Assembly: GCA_002718935.1 (NCBI GenBank)
Contig: PBFV01000048.1
Span: 19,086-27,354 of the forward strand
Direction of reading: 5' to 3'
Source of the DNA: Verrucomicrobiales bacterium
Lineage (GTDB): Bacteria; Verrucomicrobiota; Verrucomicrobiia; Limisphaerales; UBA1100
DNA: 8,269 nt
The position numbers and the translations under genes are program-made. How positions within the stretch are numbered: position 1 is the stretch's first letter; every line of letters begins with the position of its first letter. A model generated the notes under the pieces. It made no database searches, was not told where the DNA came from, and saw nothing but the letters and a program-made list of their open reading frames with translations. Shown here piece by piece: positions 1 through 7,000 of the stretch.

Positions 1-92
1 GCAACGCCCGATGCTTGCGGCCCGCGAAAGGAGGGCCAGTCGTTGGCGTGTAGGCCGGCTGCCAATACCACGCCTGCCAGCCAGCGGATCAT
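1..92 (-). CDS. Secreted PQQ-like beta-propeller protein, N-terminal fragment (runs off left edge)
   Basis: Only the first 30 codons are inside the window. Reading from the ATG at 92-90, the protein begins with a short basic start (MIRW), a hydrophobic stretch (LAGVVLAAGL) and an Ala-containing cleavage region (HAN), then DWPSFRGPQASGV. The combination of a signal peptide followed directly by 'DWPxFRGPxxxGV' is a well-known N-terminal signature of the PQQ-binding-like (BamB/quinoprotein-like) beta-propeller proteins that are abundant in Planctomycetota and Verrucomicrobiota. These are exported, presumably periplasmic, proteins; whether this one is an enzyme or a scaffold cannot be told. The start is well supported: a Shine-Dalgarno-like GAAGGAG lies 10 bases upstream, inside the end of the DUF1501 gene, and only one base separates that gene's TAG from this ATG. 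It is therefore the third gene of the operon. The propeller blades themselves lie outside the window. Confidence 0.82.
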   Translation of the reverse strand, partial: MIRWLAGVVLAAGLHANDWPSFRGPQASGV

Positions 93-93
93 G

Positions 94-1530
94 CTAGAGA
101 ATCTCCTTCACCACCCGCGTGGGGTAAGTGTGCGTCAGGCGTTCCTCGAGGCCGTTGCGGTCGAAGGTGAGTTTTTCGTGATCCATACCGAGTTGGTGCA
201 GGATGGTTGCGTGCCAGTCTTGGATGCTGACACGGTCCTTCACGGCACCGTAGCCGATGTCGTCGGTTTCACCGTAAACCACACCGCCTTTCACGCCGCC
301 GCCGGCGAGCCAGTTGGTGAAGCCGCTGGGGCCGTGGTCGCGCCCCGCTTTGCCGTAGTCGCCCTGGGCCATCGGCAGTCGGCCAAACTCGCCTCCCCAC
401 AGCACGAGCACGTCATCGAGCAGACCGCGCTGCCGCAGGTCGCGCAGGAGTGCGGCACAGGGCTTGTCGCTTTGGCGGCACGCGGCGGGCAGTGAGGTTT
501 TGATGTTGCTGTGGTTGTCCCACATTTGGCCGCGCGGATAAATCTGCACGAACCGCACGCCGCGTTCCACGAGACGCCGCGCCATGAGACAGCGTTTGCC
601 GAAGTTGTCCGTTTCCTTCTCACCGATGCCGTACAGCGCGCGGGTGGCCTCGGTTTCGCTGGAGACATCGAGCGCCTCGCTGGCCTGCACCTGCATGCGG
701 GCGGCCATCTGATAATTGGCAATGCGCGAATCGAGCACGGGCTGGTTCGGACGCTTGGCCTTGTGCATGCGATCAAGCGCGTTAATGAGGTTGCGCTTGG
801 CGGCGGTGATGCCGGCGGGCTCCTCGTAGTCCGGCTTGATGTGCAGCATCGGCGTGCCTTCGCTCTTGATCTGCGTGCCCTGATACAGCGGCGGCAGATA
901 ACCGCTCATCCAGTTCTCAACATTGTTGACCGGCAACCGGTTTTGCGGATCGGCCAACACCACGTACGCCGGCAGGTTTCGGCTCTCGCTGCCTAGGCCG
1001 TACGTCACCCACGCACCCAGTGTCGGGTGGCCGGGAAAAATCTCGCCGCTCTGCCACTTGTAACAAGCCGGCTCGTGGTTCTCGTGTACGTTGTACATTG
1101 AGCGGATGATCGCGATCTCGTCGATCACCTTGGCCGTGTGCGGAAGCAGCTCGCTCACCCACGCGCCGCTTTGGCCGTGCCGGGCAAACTTCCAGTGACT
1201 GCGCATCACCTTGCCCTTCATGCTGCGGCCGGCCGGGGCCACCTTGGTGAATTCCTCCGGCGCATCTTGCCCGTGATATTTGTTCAGCGCCGGCTTGGGA
1301 TCAAATAGGTCCACCTGCGACGGCCCGCCCTGCATGCAGAACTGAATCACCGCCTTGGCGCGCGGCGCGAAATGCGGTTGGCGCGGACGCGTGTCCATCG
1401 GCAGCACCGGCTTGTGATGTGGCTCCTTGCCGTACAGATCGCGCGTGAGCAACGATGCCAGCGCCGCGCCATACAGGCCGTTCTGCACGCTGTCGAAAAA
1501 CTGCCGGCGGTTGATGGGGATCGGATTCAT
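94..1530 (-). CDS. DUF1501 domain-containing protein (alkaline phosphatase/sulfatase-like fold), 478 aa
   Basis: DUF1501 proteins are distant members of the alkaline phosphatase/sulfatase superfamily and are usually encoded next to PSD1-type cytochrome genes in Planctomycetota and Verrucomicrobiota; their substrate is not established. Visible signatures are an N-terminal twin-arginine-like leader (NRRQFF, residues 7-12, then a weak hydrophobic stretch), FCMQGGPSQVDLFDPKP (64-80), MWDNHSN (336-342), WGGEFGRLP (378-386), GRDHGPSGFTNWLAGGG (396-412) and the C-terminal HQLGMDHEKLTFDRNG (445-460). Asp, His and Glu residues in the 336-340, 381 and 398-399 segments are the candidate metal ligands by analogy with the superfamily. 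The length is normal for the family. The ATG at 1530 is chosen over an in-frame start at 1608 because the longer version would overlap the upstream gene by 77 bases and add an Arg-rich stretch ahead of the leader. One base separates it from the stop of the PSD1 gene; no clear ribosome site is seen, so translational coupling is likely. Probably exported by Tat (inference). Confidence 0.93.
   Translation of the reverse strand: MNPIPINRRQFFDSVQNGLYGAALASLLTRDLYGKEPHHKPVLPMDTRPRQPHFAPRAKAVIQFCMQGGPSQVDLFDPKPALNKYHGQDAPEEFTKVAPAGRSMKGKVMRSHWKFARHGQSGAWVSELLPHTAKVIDEIAIIRSMYNVHENHEPACYKWQSGEIFPGHPTLGAWVTYGLGSESRNLPAYVVLADPQNRLPVNNVENWMSGYLPPLYQGTQIKSEGTPMLHIKPDYEEPAGITAAKRNLINALDRMHKAKRPNQPVLDSRIANYQMAARMQVQASEALDVSSETEATRALYGIGEKETDNFGKRCLMARRLVERGVRFVQIYPRGQMWDNHSNIKTSLPAACRQSDKPCAALLRDLRQRGLLDDVLVLWGGEFGRLPMAQGDYGKAGRDHGPSGFTNWLAGGGVKGGVVYGETDDIGYGAVKDRVSIQDWHATILHQLGMDHEKLTFDRNGLEERLTHTYPTRVVKEIL
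103..109 (-). promoter_or_regulatory. Ribosome binding site for the beta-propeller gene
   Basis: On the minus strand these bases read GAAGGAG, a strong match to the anti-16S sequence, 10 bases before the ATG at 92-90. The site lies in the last codons of the DUF1501 gene and decides the start of the truncated gene at the window edge. It stands out because the two upstream genes of the operon show no comparable site. Confidence 0.6.
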
Positions 1531-1531
1531 G

Positions 1532-3919
1532 TCAGTCGATGTACAAAAACGCCGCGCTATTAAAAAGCGCGTGGCAAACCTCAGCAAGCGCCTTGTTGCG
1601 TTGGCCATCCACGCCCGCCTTGGTGTACTCGGCCTCTAATCCTTTCATGGCGGCGACGGTTTGCTTTAATTCCTCGGCGGAAGGCGGCCGGTTCACGATG
1701 CGCTCAAAGGCGAGCCGTACCACCGGCTCAAGGCCCTGCGCTTCCTTTTGCAAATCGGCCGCCAGCTTGCGAGTGAGCCCGTGCACCACCTTGTCGTGCA
1801 GGAGGAACAGCGGCTGCTGCACCACGGTGGAGTTGATGCGCGTCACGCAGTTTGGATTCATCGCCGGCAGGTCAAAGGTCTCGAGCAACGTCATCATGTG
1901 CTTGCGGCGTTGACGAATGTACACGCTACGACGCCAACCGCCCTCGCCGGGTTTGCCGGTTACGTATCCGCCCTCGCGCACCTGCACATCATCGGGCTTG
2001 CCGCCCAGCCGCGCATTGAGCCGGCCGGTGATGGCGATCAAGCCGTCGTGCAGTTCCTCGGCATCCAGCCGACGCATGGGCATGCGGGAGAGCAAGTGAT
2101 TATCCGGATCCAACCGCGATGCCGCCGCGGATTTCACGGATGTTTGGCGATAAGCCGTGCTAGTGCAAATGAGCCGGTGCAAATGTTTAGTGCTCCATTT
2201 GTTTTCGACCAGCGCGCGCGCGAGCCAATCGAGCAGCTCCGGATGCGTGGGAGGCGTGCCGAGTATGCCAAAGTTGTCGAGGCTGCTGACGATGCCGCGG
2301 CCAAAGTGATGTTTCCAAACGCGGTTCACCCACACACGCGCGGTGAGCGGATGCTCCGGACTGGCGATCCATCGCGCCAACGCCAGACGGTTGCCCGTTT
2401 TATTTTCGCCCACCGTCTTGGCGGGTTGGAACGGTTTCTCCGAAAACACTACCGGTAAAGCCGGCCCTACCAATGGCCCGGGACTGCCCGGATTGCCGCG
2501 GAGGTTGACGTATGTGGGCGACGCTTCCCCGCGATCCCACAGCGCTCGGATGAGCGGCATCGATTGTTTCTTTGCCTTCAGTTCGTCGATTTTCTTTTTC
2601 AACTCCCCGCGCTCTTTGCCTTTCACGGTCTTGAACTTTTCCTCCATCGGCTGCAGCTCTTGGTCGATCTTCGCGTTGTGCGCCTCCACCGCCTTGCGCT
2701 CGGCGGGCAACGCCACGGGCAAGTGGCGTCGACTGCTGCCCTTCCATTGATTGCGGAAAGCTTGCGGCGTGAGCCAGTTGTACTCGTCGTAAGCCGCCTT
2801 GAAGATGGCGGCGAAGGAATAGTAATCGCGCTGGCTGATGGGATCGTATTTGTGGTCGTGGCACTTGGCGCATTTCATGGTGAGGCCGAGCACGCCGCCG
2901 GCGAGAATTTGCAGCTCGTCGTCAATCACCTGCAGGCGATCCTCCACGCGATTGACCGGATTGGCGCTCGTGCCGTCGGGCGCCATGCGCAGGAAACCGG
3001 TAGCCACAAGCTTCTCAATCACGTTGGCATCCACCGCATCGGCATCGGCGTAATCGACCAGTTCATCGCCGGCAATTTGCTCGAGCAAAAACTGGTCATA
3101 CGGCTTGTCGGCATTGAAGGCGTTGATGACGTAGTCGCGATATTTCCAAGCGTGTTCGCGGATCATGTCCGCATTGCGTTTGCCCTCGGAATCGGAATAG
3201 CCCGCCATGTCCAGCCAATGTCGCCCCCAACGCACACCATAAGCCGGCGAGGCGAGCAGCCGATCGACCACCTTCTCCAAGGCAGTGGGACTATCATCTT
3301 TGAGAAACGCCCCCATCTCCTTGGTAGTCGGCGGCAGACCGGTGAGATCAAATGTCACGCGCCGCAGCAACGTGAGCTTGTCAACCTCCTTGGAATACGA
3401 CAGCCCTTTCGCCTCCAGCTTCGCCAGCAAAAAGGCATCGACCGGATTAGTGACACGTCCGGCGGATTTCACCTTGGGCAATTCGGCGCGCTTGGGCGGT
3501 TGGAACGACCAATGCTCCCGTGCCTTGGGATCCACCTTTTGCGGCGCCAATTTCTGTTCCACCTCCGGTGCCCCGGCCTTGATCCAGTCGCGAAGCGTCT
3601 GCAACTCGCGACCGCTCATCCGCTCGATACCGGCCATGCTGATGTTCTGATCCGGCGGACAGGCGCTTGAAACGATCCGCTTTATTAAAAGGCTTTCCTC
3701 CGGCTTGCCGGAAACGAACGCCTTGCCCACCAGCATCGAAGTCTTAGTCCGCAAATCCACCCCGCCATCCTTGAGCGTTTGCCCGTGGCACATGGTGCAG
3801 CGGCGCAGCAAAATGGGGATGGCATCATGCTGGCTTGGCGCAGCCCAAAGCAGCGCGCTATCCATGGCCAATAGCAACAGGATTAACCAAGATGAAACCC
3901 GGACGCCCATCGCGTTCAT
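1532..3919 (-). CDS. PSD1 and planctomycete-type cytochrome c domain protein (PSCyt1-DUF1549-DUF1553), 795 aa
   Basis: A large exported protein with the classic domain order. Residues 1-26 form a signal peptide with the hydrophobic core WLILLLLAMDSALLWA. Next comes a planctomycete-type cytochrome c domain (about 30-120) with a CxxCH heme motif, C41-T-M-C44-H45. DUF1549 follows (about 155-375), with NPVDAFLLAKLEAKGL, LRRVTFDLTGLPPT and WGRHWLDMAGYSDSEG; it ends in a second CxxCH, C350-A-K-C353-H354, within KCAKCHDHKYDPISQRDYY. A charged probable coiled coil spans about 405-455. DUF1553 fills the rest (about 510-780), with NRLALARWIASPEHPLTARVWVNR split over 510-533 and GTPPTHPELLDWLA (554-567). 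Such proteins are thought to carry heme and act in periplasmic redox or polymer-degradation steps with their DUF1501 partner, but no reaction is proven. The ATG at 3919 is chosen because it gives a proper signal peptide; the reading frame stays open to 3991, and an ATG at 3910 is also possible. First gene of the operon with the DUF1501 and beta-propeller genes. The frame is intact. Confidence 0.94.
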   Translation of the reverse strand: MNAMGVRVSSWLILLLLAMDSALLWAAPSQHDAIPILLRRCTMCHGQTLKDGGVDLRTKTSMLVGKAFVSGKPEESLLIKRIVSSACPPDQNISMAGIERMSGRELQTLRDWIKAGAPEVEQKLAPQKVDPKAREHWSFQPPKRAELPKVKSAGRVTNPVDAFLLAKLEAKGLSYSKEVDKLTLLRRVTFDLTGLPPTTKEMGAFLKDDSPTALEKVVDRLLASPAYGVRWGRHWLDMAGYSDSEGKRNADMIREHAWKYRDYVINAFNADKPYDQFLLEQIAGDELVDYADADAVDANVIEKLVATGFLRMAPDGTSANPVNRVEDRLQVIDDELQILAGGVLGLTMKCAKCHDHKYDPISQRDYYSFAAIFKAAYDEYNWLTPQAFRNQWKGSSRRHLPVALPAERKAVEAHNAKIDQELQPMEEKFKTVKGKERGELKKKIDELKAKKQSMPLIRALWDRGEASPTYVNLRGNPGSPGPLVGPALPVVFSEKPFQPAKTVGENKTGNRLALARWIASPEHPLTARVWVNRVWKHHFGRGIVSSLDNFGILGTPPTHPELLDWLARALVENKWSTKHLHRLICTSTAYRQTSVKSAAASRLDPDNHLLSRMPMRRLDAEELHDGLIAITGRLNARLGGKPDDVQVREGGYVTGKPGEGGWRRSVYIRQRRKHMMTLLETFDLPAMNPNCVTRINSTVVQQPLFLLHDKVVHGLTRKLAADLQKEAQGLEPVVRLAFERIVNRPPSAEELKQTVAAMKGLEAEYTKAGVDGQRNKALAEVCHALFNSAAFLYID

Positions 3920-3976
3920 TGTCTGTTTAGAACGAAAAATGAGCAAGGGTATTCGAATGTTAGCAGATTTAGGTAA

Positions 3977-4001
3977 AGTAGGATCAATCAAAAATCCTAC
4001 T
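3977..4001. promoter_or_regulatory. 8-bp perfect dyad upstream of the PSD1 operon (operator or terminator)
   Basis: AGTAGGAT at 3977-3984 is the exact inverse complement of ATCCTACT at 3994-4001, with a 9-base A/T-rich spacer. It sits in the 153-base gap between the stop of the membrane-protein gene (4073) and the PSD1 start (3919). On the minus strand the hairpin is followed only by TTTACC, so it is a poor intrinsic terminator. Its place 58 bases before the PSD1 ATG would also suit an operator or a leader hairpin. No convincing -35/-10 pair was found around it. The rest of the gap is A/T-rich and carries nothing else that I can identify. Function undecided. Confidence 0.4.
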
Positions 4002-4072
4002 ACTTGACTCAGATAAACAGAACGACTCCTTTAACGGTCGAGGCGGGTTCTCTCTTCGTCTTCGGCAAGAGA

Positions 4073-6151
4073 CTAATTACTTCCCCATACCCAACTAAGA
4101 GCAGTCGCGGTAAATAGTAAAAGGAAGGTCACAGCGGCCGTGAATTTTCCCCATTGGACAATGACACCGTCACGGGTGGTTTCAATCACCTTTTCAAACG
4201 GTGCCTTATTGGATGGAACAATGAATAACCGCCCAGAACTTTCTTTATAACTAAACTGATGACCAGTTACCAGAACTCCTAACGCCAAAAGGACAGTGTA
4301 GAGCACAAACATTGCCCAAAACGGGAACTCTTCACCTCCAACAAAAGAAGATGCAAAAGTTCCGAGGCCTGCCGTTACGATGATAAAGTGACACCGTATT
4401 AGAAGATGGTGAAAACAACGCAGCAAGGCAACCAAACCGGCCAAAACCGCGCCAGTAATGAAGCTGAGCCACCAAAAATCGCTCCAACTTAGTTCTGTGA
4501 TTCCGATGAGAATGAAGTTAGCTAGTAATGTGAGTCCTCCCCACAGCGGCAAGTTATAATAGAGAGCCGTTCGAGCGCGCGCAGGCGCCTTCGCTTCCGG
4601 CAACTTCACGGATTCATGCTTCACTACCAAGTCGCCCTTCCTCCAAAGGAGCGCTGCTATAAAACCGTAGGTTACAGAGTTCATCACTACGTATGGCCCC
4701 CAAGTTTCAATCTGAAGAAACTCACCTTTAACTAGCAATATGATGGCACTAAGAGTCAGGCCAAGGACGCTGCTCAGTAATGATTTTTGCCCCAGAAAAC
4801 GAACTAGAGCGGAGCTGTGAGACCGGGCAACTTTCAGATCCAACGTAGGCATCAGATTTACACCAGCATAGCCCAAGGCCATCACGACGCCGGCAGCCAC
4901 AGGGATGGTCAGTAGGCTCAACAACACTCCCGGCCCTAAGCCTACTGGTAACTGGATCACAGTGACGAGCAAACCCACCATGGCTGCCACCAGATAAAAG
5001 CCACCATGGCCGGCAATAAAATAACGTAGCCCCCGAAAAAATCGAATGTGACCAAGGCTAGCACCTTGCTGTAGAGCTTCCTCATCAGGGAATTTTTTCT
5101 TTCGTTGGCGTGTGACTAAAAAAAGCCCGCCAAACAACAGGCTGGAGGCTACGCCAGTTGACATGAGACGCCCTCCCCAGCCGGGCGCGGGGCCACTTGG
5201 TTCTTCAACAACGGGCCGCTCGGGTTTAGTTGAGGGTGTGGCAGGCTCGCCTTTCTTTGGTGGCTTGACCGGTGGCGGCTCGATGGGAAGGGGCGGCTGG
5301 GGGTTTGGCTTTACGCTTTTGGTGGGGACTGGATCGCCTTTTGCCACGTCCGTGGAGGGGGACGTTTGAAGTTTGGAAAGGCCAAAGAAAACCAGTGCCA
5401 CGATGGCCGCTACCCCAACGACGCTGGAGAGCAAAACAACCGGCCGTTCCTTGATTTTCTCCCAGACGGTTGATGAAAGAGAACCTTCAACAGCCAGTTG
5501 TTTTTTAAAAACGAAGGAAAATGCCGCACAGAAGACTCCGACGAGTATCCAAAATGCCCAGACGAGGGCCGGTTGGGATTTGTTGGCGGCGGTGTATTGA
5601 CCGACCCAGAGCAGGCCCACGACAAACGCGGTAACGGCGCTAAATAACGCCACGACAGTGACGGCATTTTTCCGGACCCAAAGCCACGTTTCCGAGGGTT
5701 CATCAATCTTGGGCTGAGCAGCGAGGTGGGTGCGGAGTATCTGTCCGAAGGCTCCGCACAGGAAAATTATATTCAGCCAAAAGATCCAAACCAACAATGC
5801 CGAGGCTCCGGCGGCGCCGCTTGATTGCATCAACCAAGTGACTCCGCTGATAAATGCGATGACTGCCGAACCGATGGCAGCGGCCAGTAACTTGTTTTGC
5901 GCAAACCACGTGACCAACCATGAAGGCCCCCGGATGACTTTTGGATCGGGCGCGGGCAACACCTCCGGTTCGGGGATCACTTCCGGTTCTGACGCGGGCG
6001 GCTGCGGTTTGCGGTCGCGATGCCGCTCCAGTGCCCGGCGCAATTCGTCAAGATCCACCGAGCCATCGGTGGGAATGCGGAGCTTCAACTTCACATCACC
6101 CGCGCCCTGCACGGGCACGCCGCCTTTGGGCTGGTGACGAGGTTGGCTCAT
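4073..6151 (-). CDS. Multi-pass membrane protein with tandem membrane repeats and proline-rich linker, unknown function, 692 aa
   Basis: I do not recognise this protein. In order, it has a hydrophilic N-terminus with a likely amphipathic helix (DLDELRRALERHRDR, 33-47) and a Pro/Glu-rich spacer (50-72). Two copies of a 76-residue membrane unit follow (76-144 and 152-220; hydrophobic segments near 88-108, 117-139, 163-185 and 195-215), then a degenerate third half-unit (228-260). A linker rich in Pro and Lys (262-325) leads to a hydrophobic helix (about 331-346) followed by the basic cluster RQRKKK. A second module with about nine hydrophobic segments (385-688) ends at the C-terminus. No transporter, enzyme or ATPase motif is seen. 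The ATG at 6151 lies 2 bases after the stop of the PLD gene; a TTG at 6157 could also start it, overlapping that stop. No ribosome site is visible, so coupled translation with the PLD gene is likely. By hand count the part encoding the second module (about 4081-5100) is near 49% GC, against near 58% for 5161-6120, which hints at a fusion or a different history. Confidence 0.8.
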   Translation of the reverse strand: MSQPRHQPKGGVPVQGAGDVKLKLRIPTDGSVDLDELRRALERHRDRKPQPPASEPEVIPEPEVLPAPDPKVIRGPSWLVTWFAQNKLLAAAIGSAVIAFISGVTWLMQSSGAAGASALLVWIFWLNIIFLCGAFGQILRTHLAAQPKIDEPSETWLWVRKNAVTVVALFSAVTAFVVGLLWVGQYTAANKSQPALVWAFWILVGVFCAAFSFVFKKQLAVEGSLSSTVWEKIKERPVVLLSSVVGVAAIVALVFFGLSKLQTSPSTDVAKGDPVPTKSVKPNPQPPLPIEPPPVKPPKKGEPATPSTKPERPVVEEPSGPAPGWGGRLMSTGVASSLLFGGLFLVTRQRKKKFPDEEALQQGASLGHIRFFRGLRYFIAGHGGFYLVAAMVGLLVTVIQLPVGLGPGVLLSLLTIPVAAGVVMALGYAGVNLMPTLDLKVARSHSSALVRFLGQKSLLSSVLGLTLSAIILLVKGEFLQIETWGPYVVMNSVTYGFIAALLWRKGDLVVKHESVKLPEAKAPARARTALYYNLPLWGGLTLLANFILIGITELSWSDFWWLSFITGAVLAGLVALLRCFHHLLIRCHFIIVTAGLGTFASSFVGGEEFPFWAMFVLYTVLLALGVLVTGHQFSYKESSGRLFIVPSNKAPFEKVIETTRDGVIVQWGKFTAAVTFLLLFTATALSWVWGSN
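5492..5926 (-). repeat. Tandem 76-residue membrane repeat within the membrane protein (protein-level)
   Basis: Residues 76-144 align without gaps to residues 152-220 at a constant offset of 76, with 24 identities in 69 positions by hand count. Shared positions include PS at the start, W82/W158, N86/N162, SAVxAFxxG (95-103/171-179), W106/W182, Q109/Q185, LVWxFW (120-125/196-201), C132/C208, AF (134-135/210-211) and a final LA. Each unit contains two hydrophobic segments. The DNA copies have diverged, so this is an old duplication. A third, degenerate first half may lie at 228-260. Confidence 0.8.
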
Positions 6152-6153
6152 GG

Positions 6154-6855
6154 TCAACTAAAGTCGCGCCAAAGTTTTTCAAACATGCGCGAGAAGGGCT
6201 TGAGCAGTTCAGGATCGCTGGTGATCAGAAAATTTTCTTCATTGTGCAGCGCGGCAGACCGGGTCCAGTTATAGCTGCCGGTGAGAAGCCGCGCTTTGTC
6301 GAAGATAGCGAACTTGTGATGCATGTGGTGCTCGGTACGGTCCACACGCACCGGGATGCCGGCGCGATCCAGGCGGTCAATGTCCGAGCCGGCGTCCATG
6401 GCCTTGTCGTCGTCACTGATAACGCGCACCTGCACGCGGCGGCGGTGAGCCTTTTCGATAGCCTCGGCGATGCGATTGTCGGTAATGGTGAACACACAAA
6501 TATCCACCGAGCCGCGGGCCTGCGAGAGGAGGTCGATGATTTTCCCAACGCAGTTGTCGTCCGGACTGAAAAAAGCGCTACTGGCCTCGGCCCGACCGGC
6601 CGGGAGATTCTCGGCTGGGTGCACAGCTTTCACGGCATCCTCAATCAAGTCGAGCACCTGCAGGCGCTGGCCGGCATCGGCCGTGGCCAGCGCGGTGCGA
6701 GCCTCATCGAATATCATGCTGCGATAAAGTGCGCGTTTCTGGTCGTCGGCCTTCACGGCGTCGAGCAGGCCGCGGATTTCGCCGCGCTCCTTTTTGGTGA
6801 GCTGGTAATCTTCCAGCGTGGATTTAAAGAGGGCCTTGGCCTCGTGATCTTTCAT
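6154..6855 (-). CDS. Phospholipase D-like protein with a single HKD motif and helical N-terminal domain, 233 aa
   Basis: The PLD domain covers about residues 94-230. The catalytic HxKxxxxD motif is H179-H180-K181-FAIF-D186, followed by the usual LLTGSYNWTRSA (190-201) and EENFL (206-210). With one HKD motif the protein would be expected to act as a dimer, as in Nuc-type nucleases and mitochondrial PLD6/Zucchini; the order FSPDD, DICVFTITDNRIAEAI, VRVISDDD, then HKD, fits that compact branch. The likely reaction is hydrolysis of a phosphodiester in nucleic acid or phospholipid, and sequence alone does not decide which. Residues 1-80 are a charged helical domain (LTKKERGEIRGLLDAV, QKRALYRSMIFDEARTAL), weakly like small TerB-type helical domains; this is a guess. 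No signal peptide is seen, so it is probably cytosolic. The ATG at 6855 is preferred to an in-frame TTG at 6930, whose added residues look non-coding. No Shine-Dalgarno is evident. First gene of an operon with the membrane-protein gene (2-base gap). Confidence 0.9.
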   Translation of the reverse strand: MKDHEAKALFKSTLEDYQLTKKERGEIRGLLDAVKADDQKRALYRSMIFDEARTALATADAGQRLQVLDLIEDAVKAVHPAENLPAGRAEASSAFFSPDDNCVGKIIDLLSQARGSVDICVFTITDNRIAEAIEKAHRRRVQVRVISDDDKAMDAGSDIDRLDRAGIPVRVDRTEHHMHHKFAIFDKARLLTGSYNWTRSAALHNEENFLITSDPELLKPFSRMFEKLWRDFS

Positions 6856-7000
6856 AAAAATGACATTGGGCCCGCTGGGGCAGGTTTGCGCTGGGAAGGA
6901 AATTTTAGCGTGCGAGCGGGTTGCCGCCAACGAAAAAGGTTTTCTCCGCAGGCTGAATAATTTAATCTCCTTTCACCCGCGCAAACCCGAAGGAATTGGA
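6856..7000. promoter_or_regulatory. Divergent intergenic region, probable promoters of the PLD operon and the helical-protein gene
   Basis: These 145 bases separate two divergent starts (6855 minus, 7001 plus), so both promoters are expected here. The only A/T-rich patch is TGAATAATTTAAT at 6954-6966, which could serve as a -10 element in either direction, but I could not find a well-spaced -35 partner. This is inferred from gene orientation, not from a clear promoter match. Confidence 0.4.
6990..6994 (+). promoter_or_regulatory. Ribosome binding site for the helical-protein gene
   Basis: AAGGA lies 6 bases before the ATG at 7001 and fixes that codon as the start. The frame is open further upstream (an in-frame ATG at 6860), but that extension would run through the intergenic region and has no such site. 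Confidence 0.65.

Noticed and set aside
1748..2458. Open frame of 236 codons on the plus strand
   Set aside because: It is antisense to the DUF1553 region of the PSD1 gene and shows no family features.
2564..3670. Open frame of 368 codons on the plus strand
   Set aside because: It is antisense to the conserved PSD1 gene, whose domains are unmistakable. The product is His/Arg/Leu-rich with no recognisable motif, typical of a shadow frame in GC-rich DNA.
4051..4072. Hairpin TCTCTT/AAGAGA just after the membrane-protein stop as a terminator
   Set aside because: The stem is only 6 bp with a 10-base loop, and no T-run follows on the minus strand. It is too weak to call.
6154..6855. PLD-like protein as cardiolipin synthase
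   Set aside because: Cardiolipin synthases of this superfamily have two HKD motifs and N-terminal membrane helices. This protein has one HKD and no membrane segment.
5941..6960. Open frame of 339 codons on the plus strand
   Set aside because: It lies antisense to the PLD gene with its intact HKD motif and to the start of the membrane gene. It has no ribosome site and no coherent domain.
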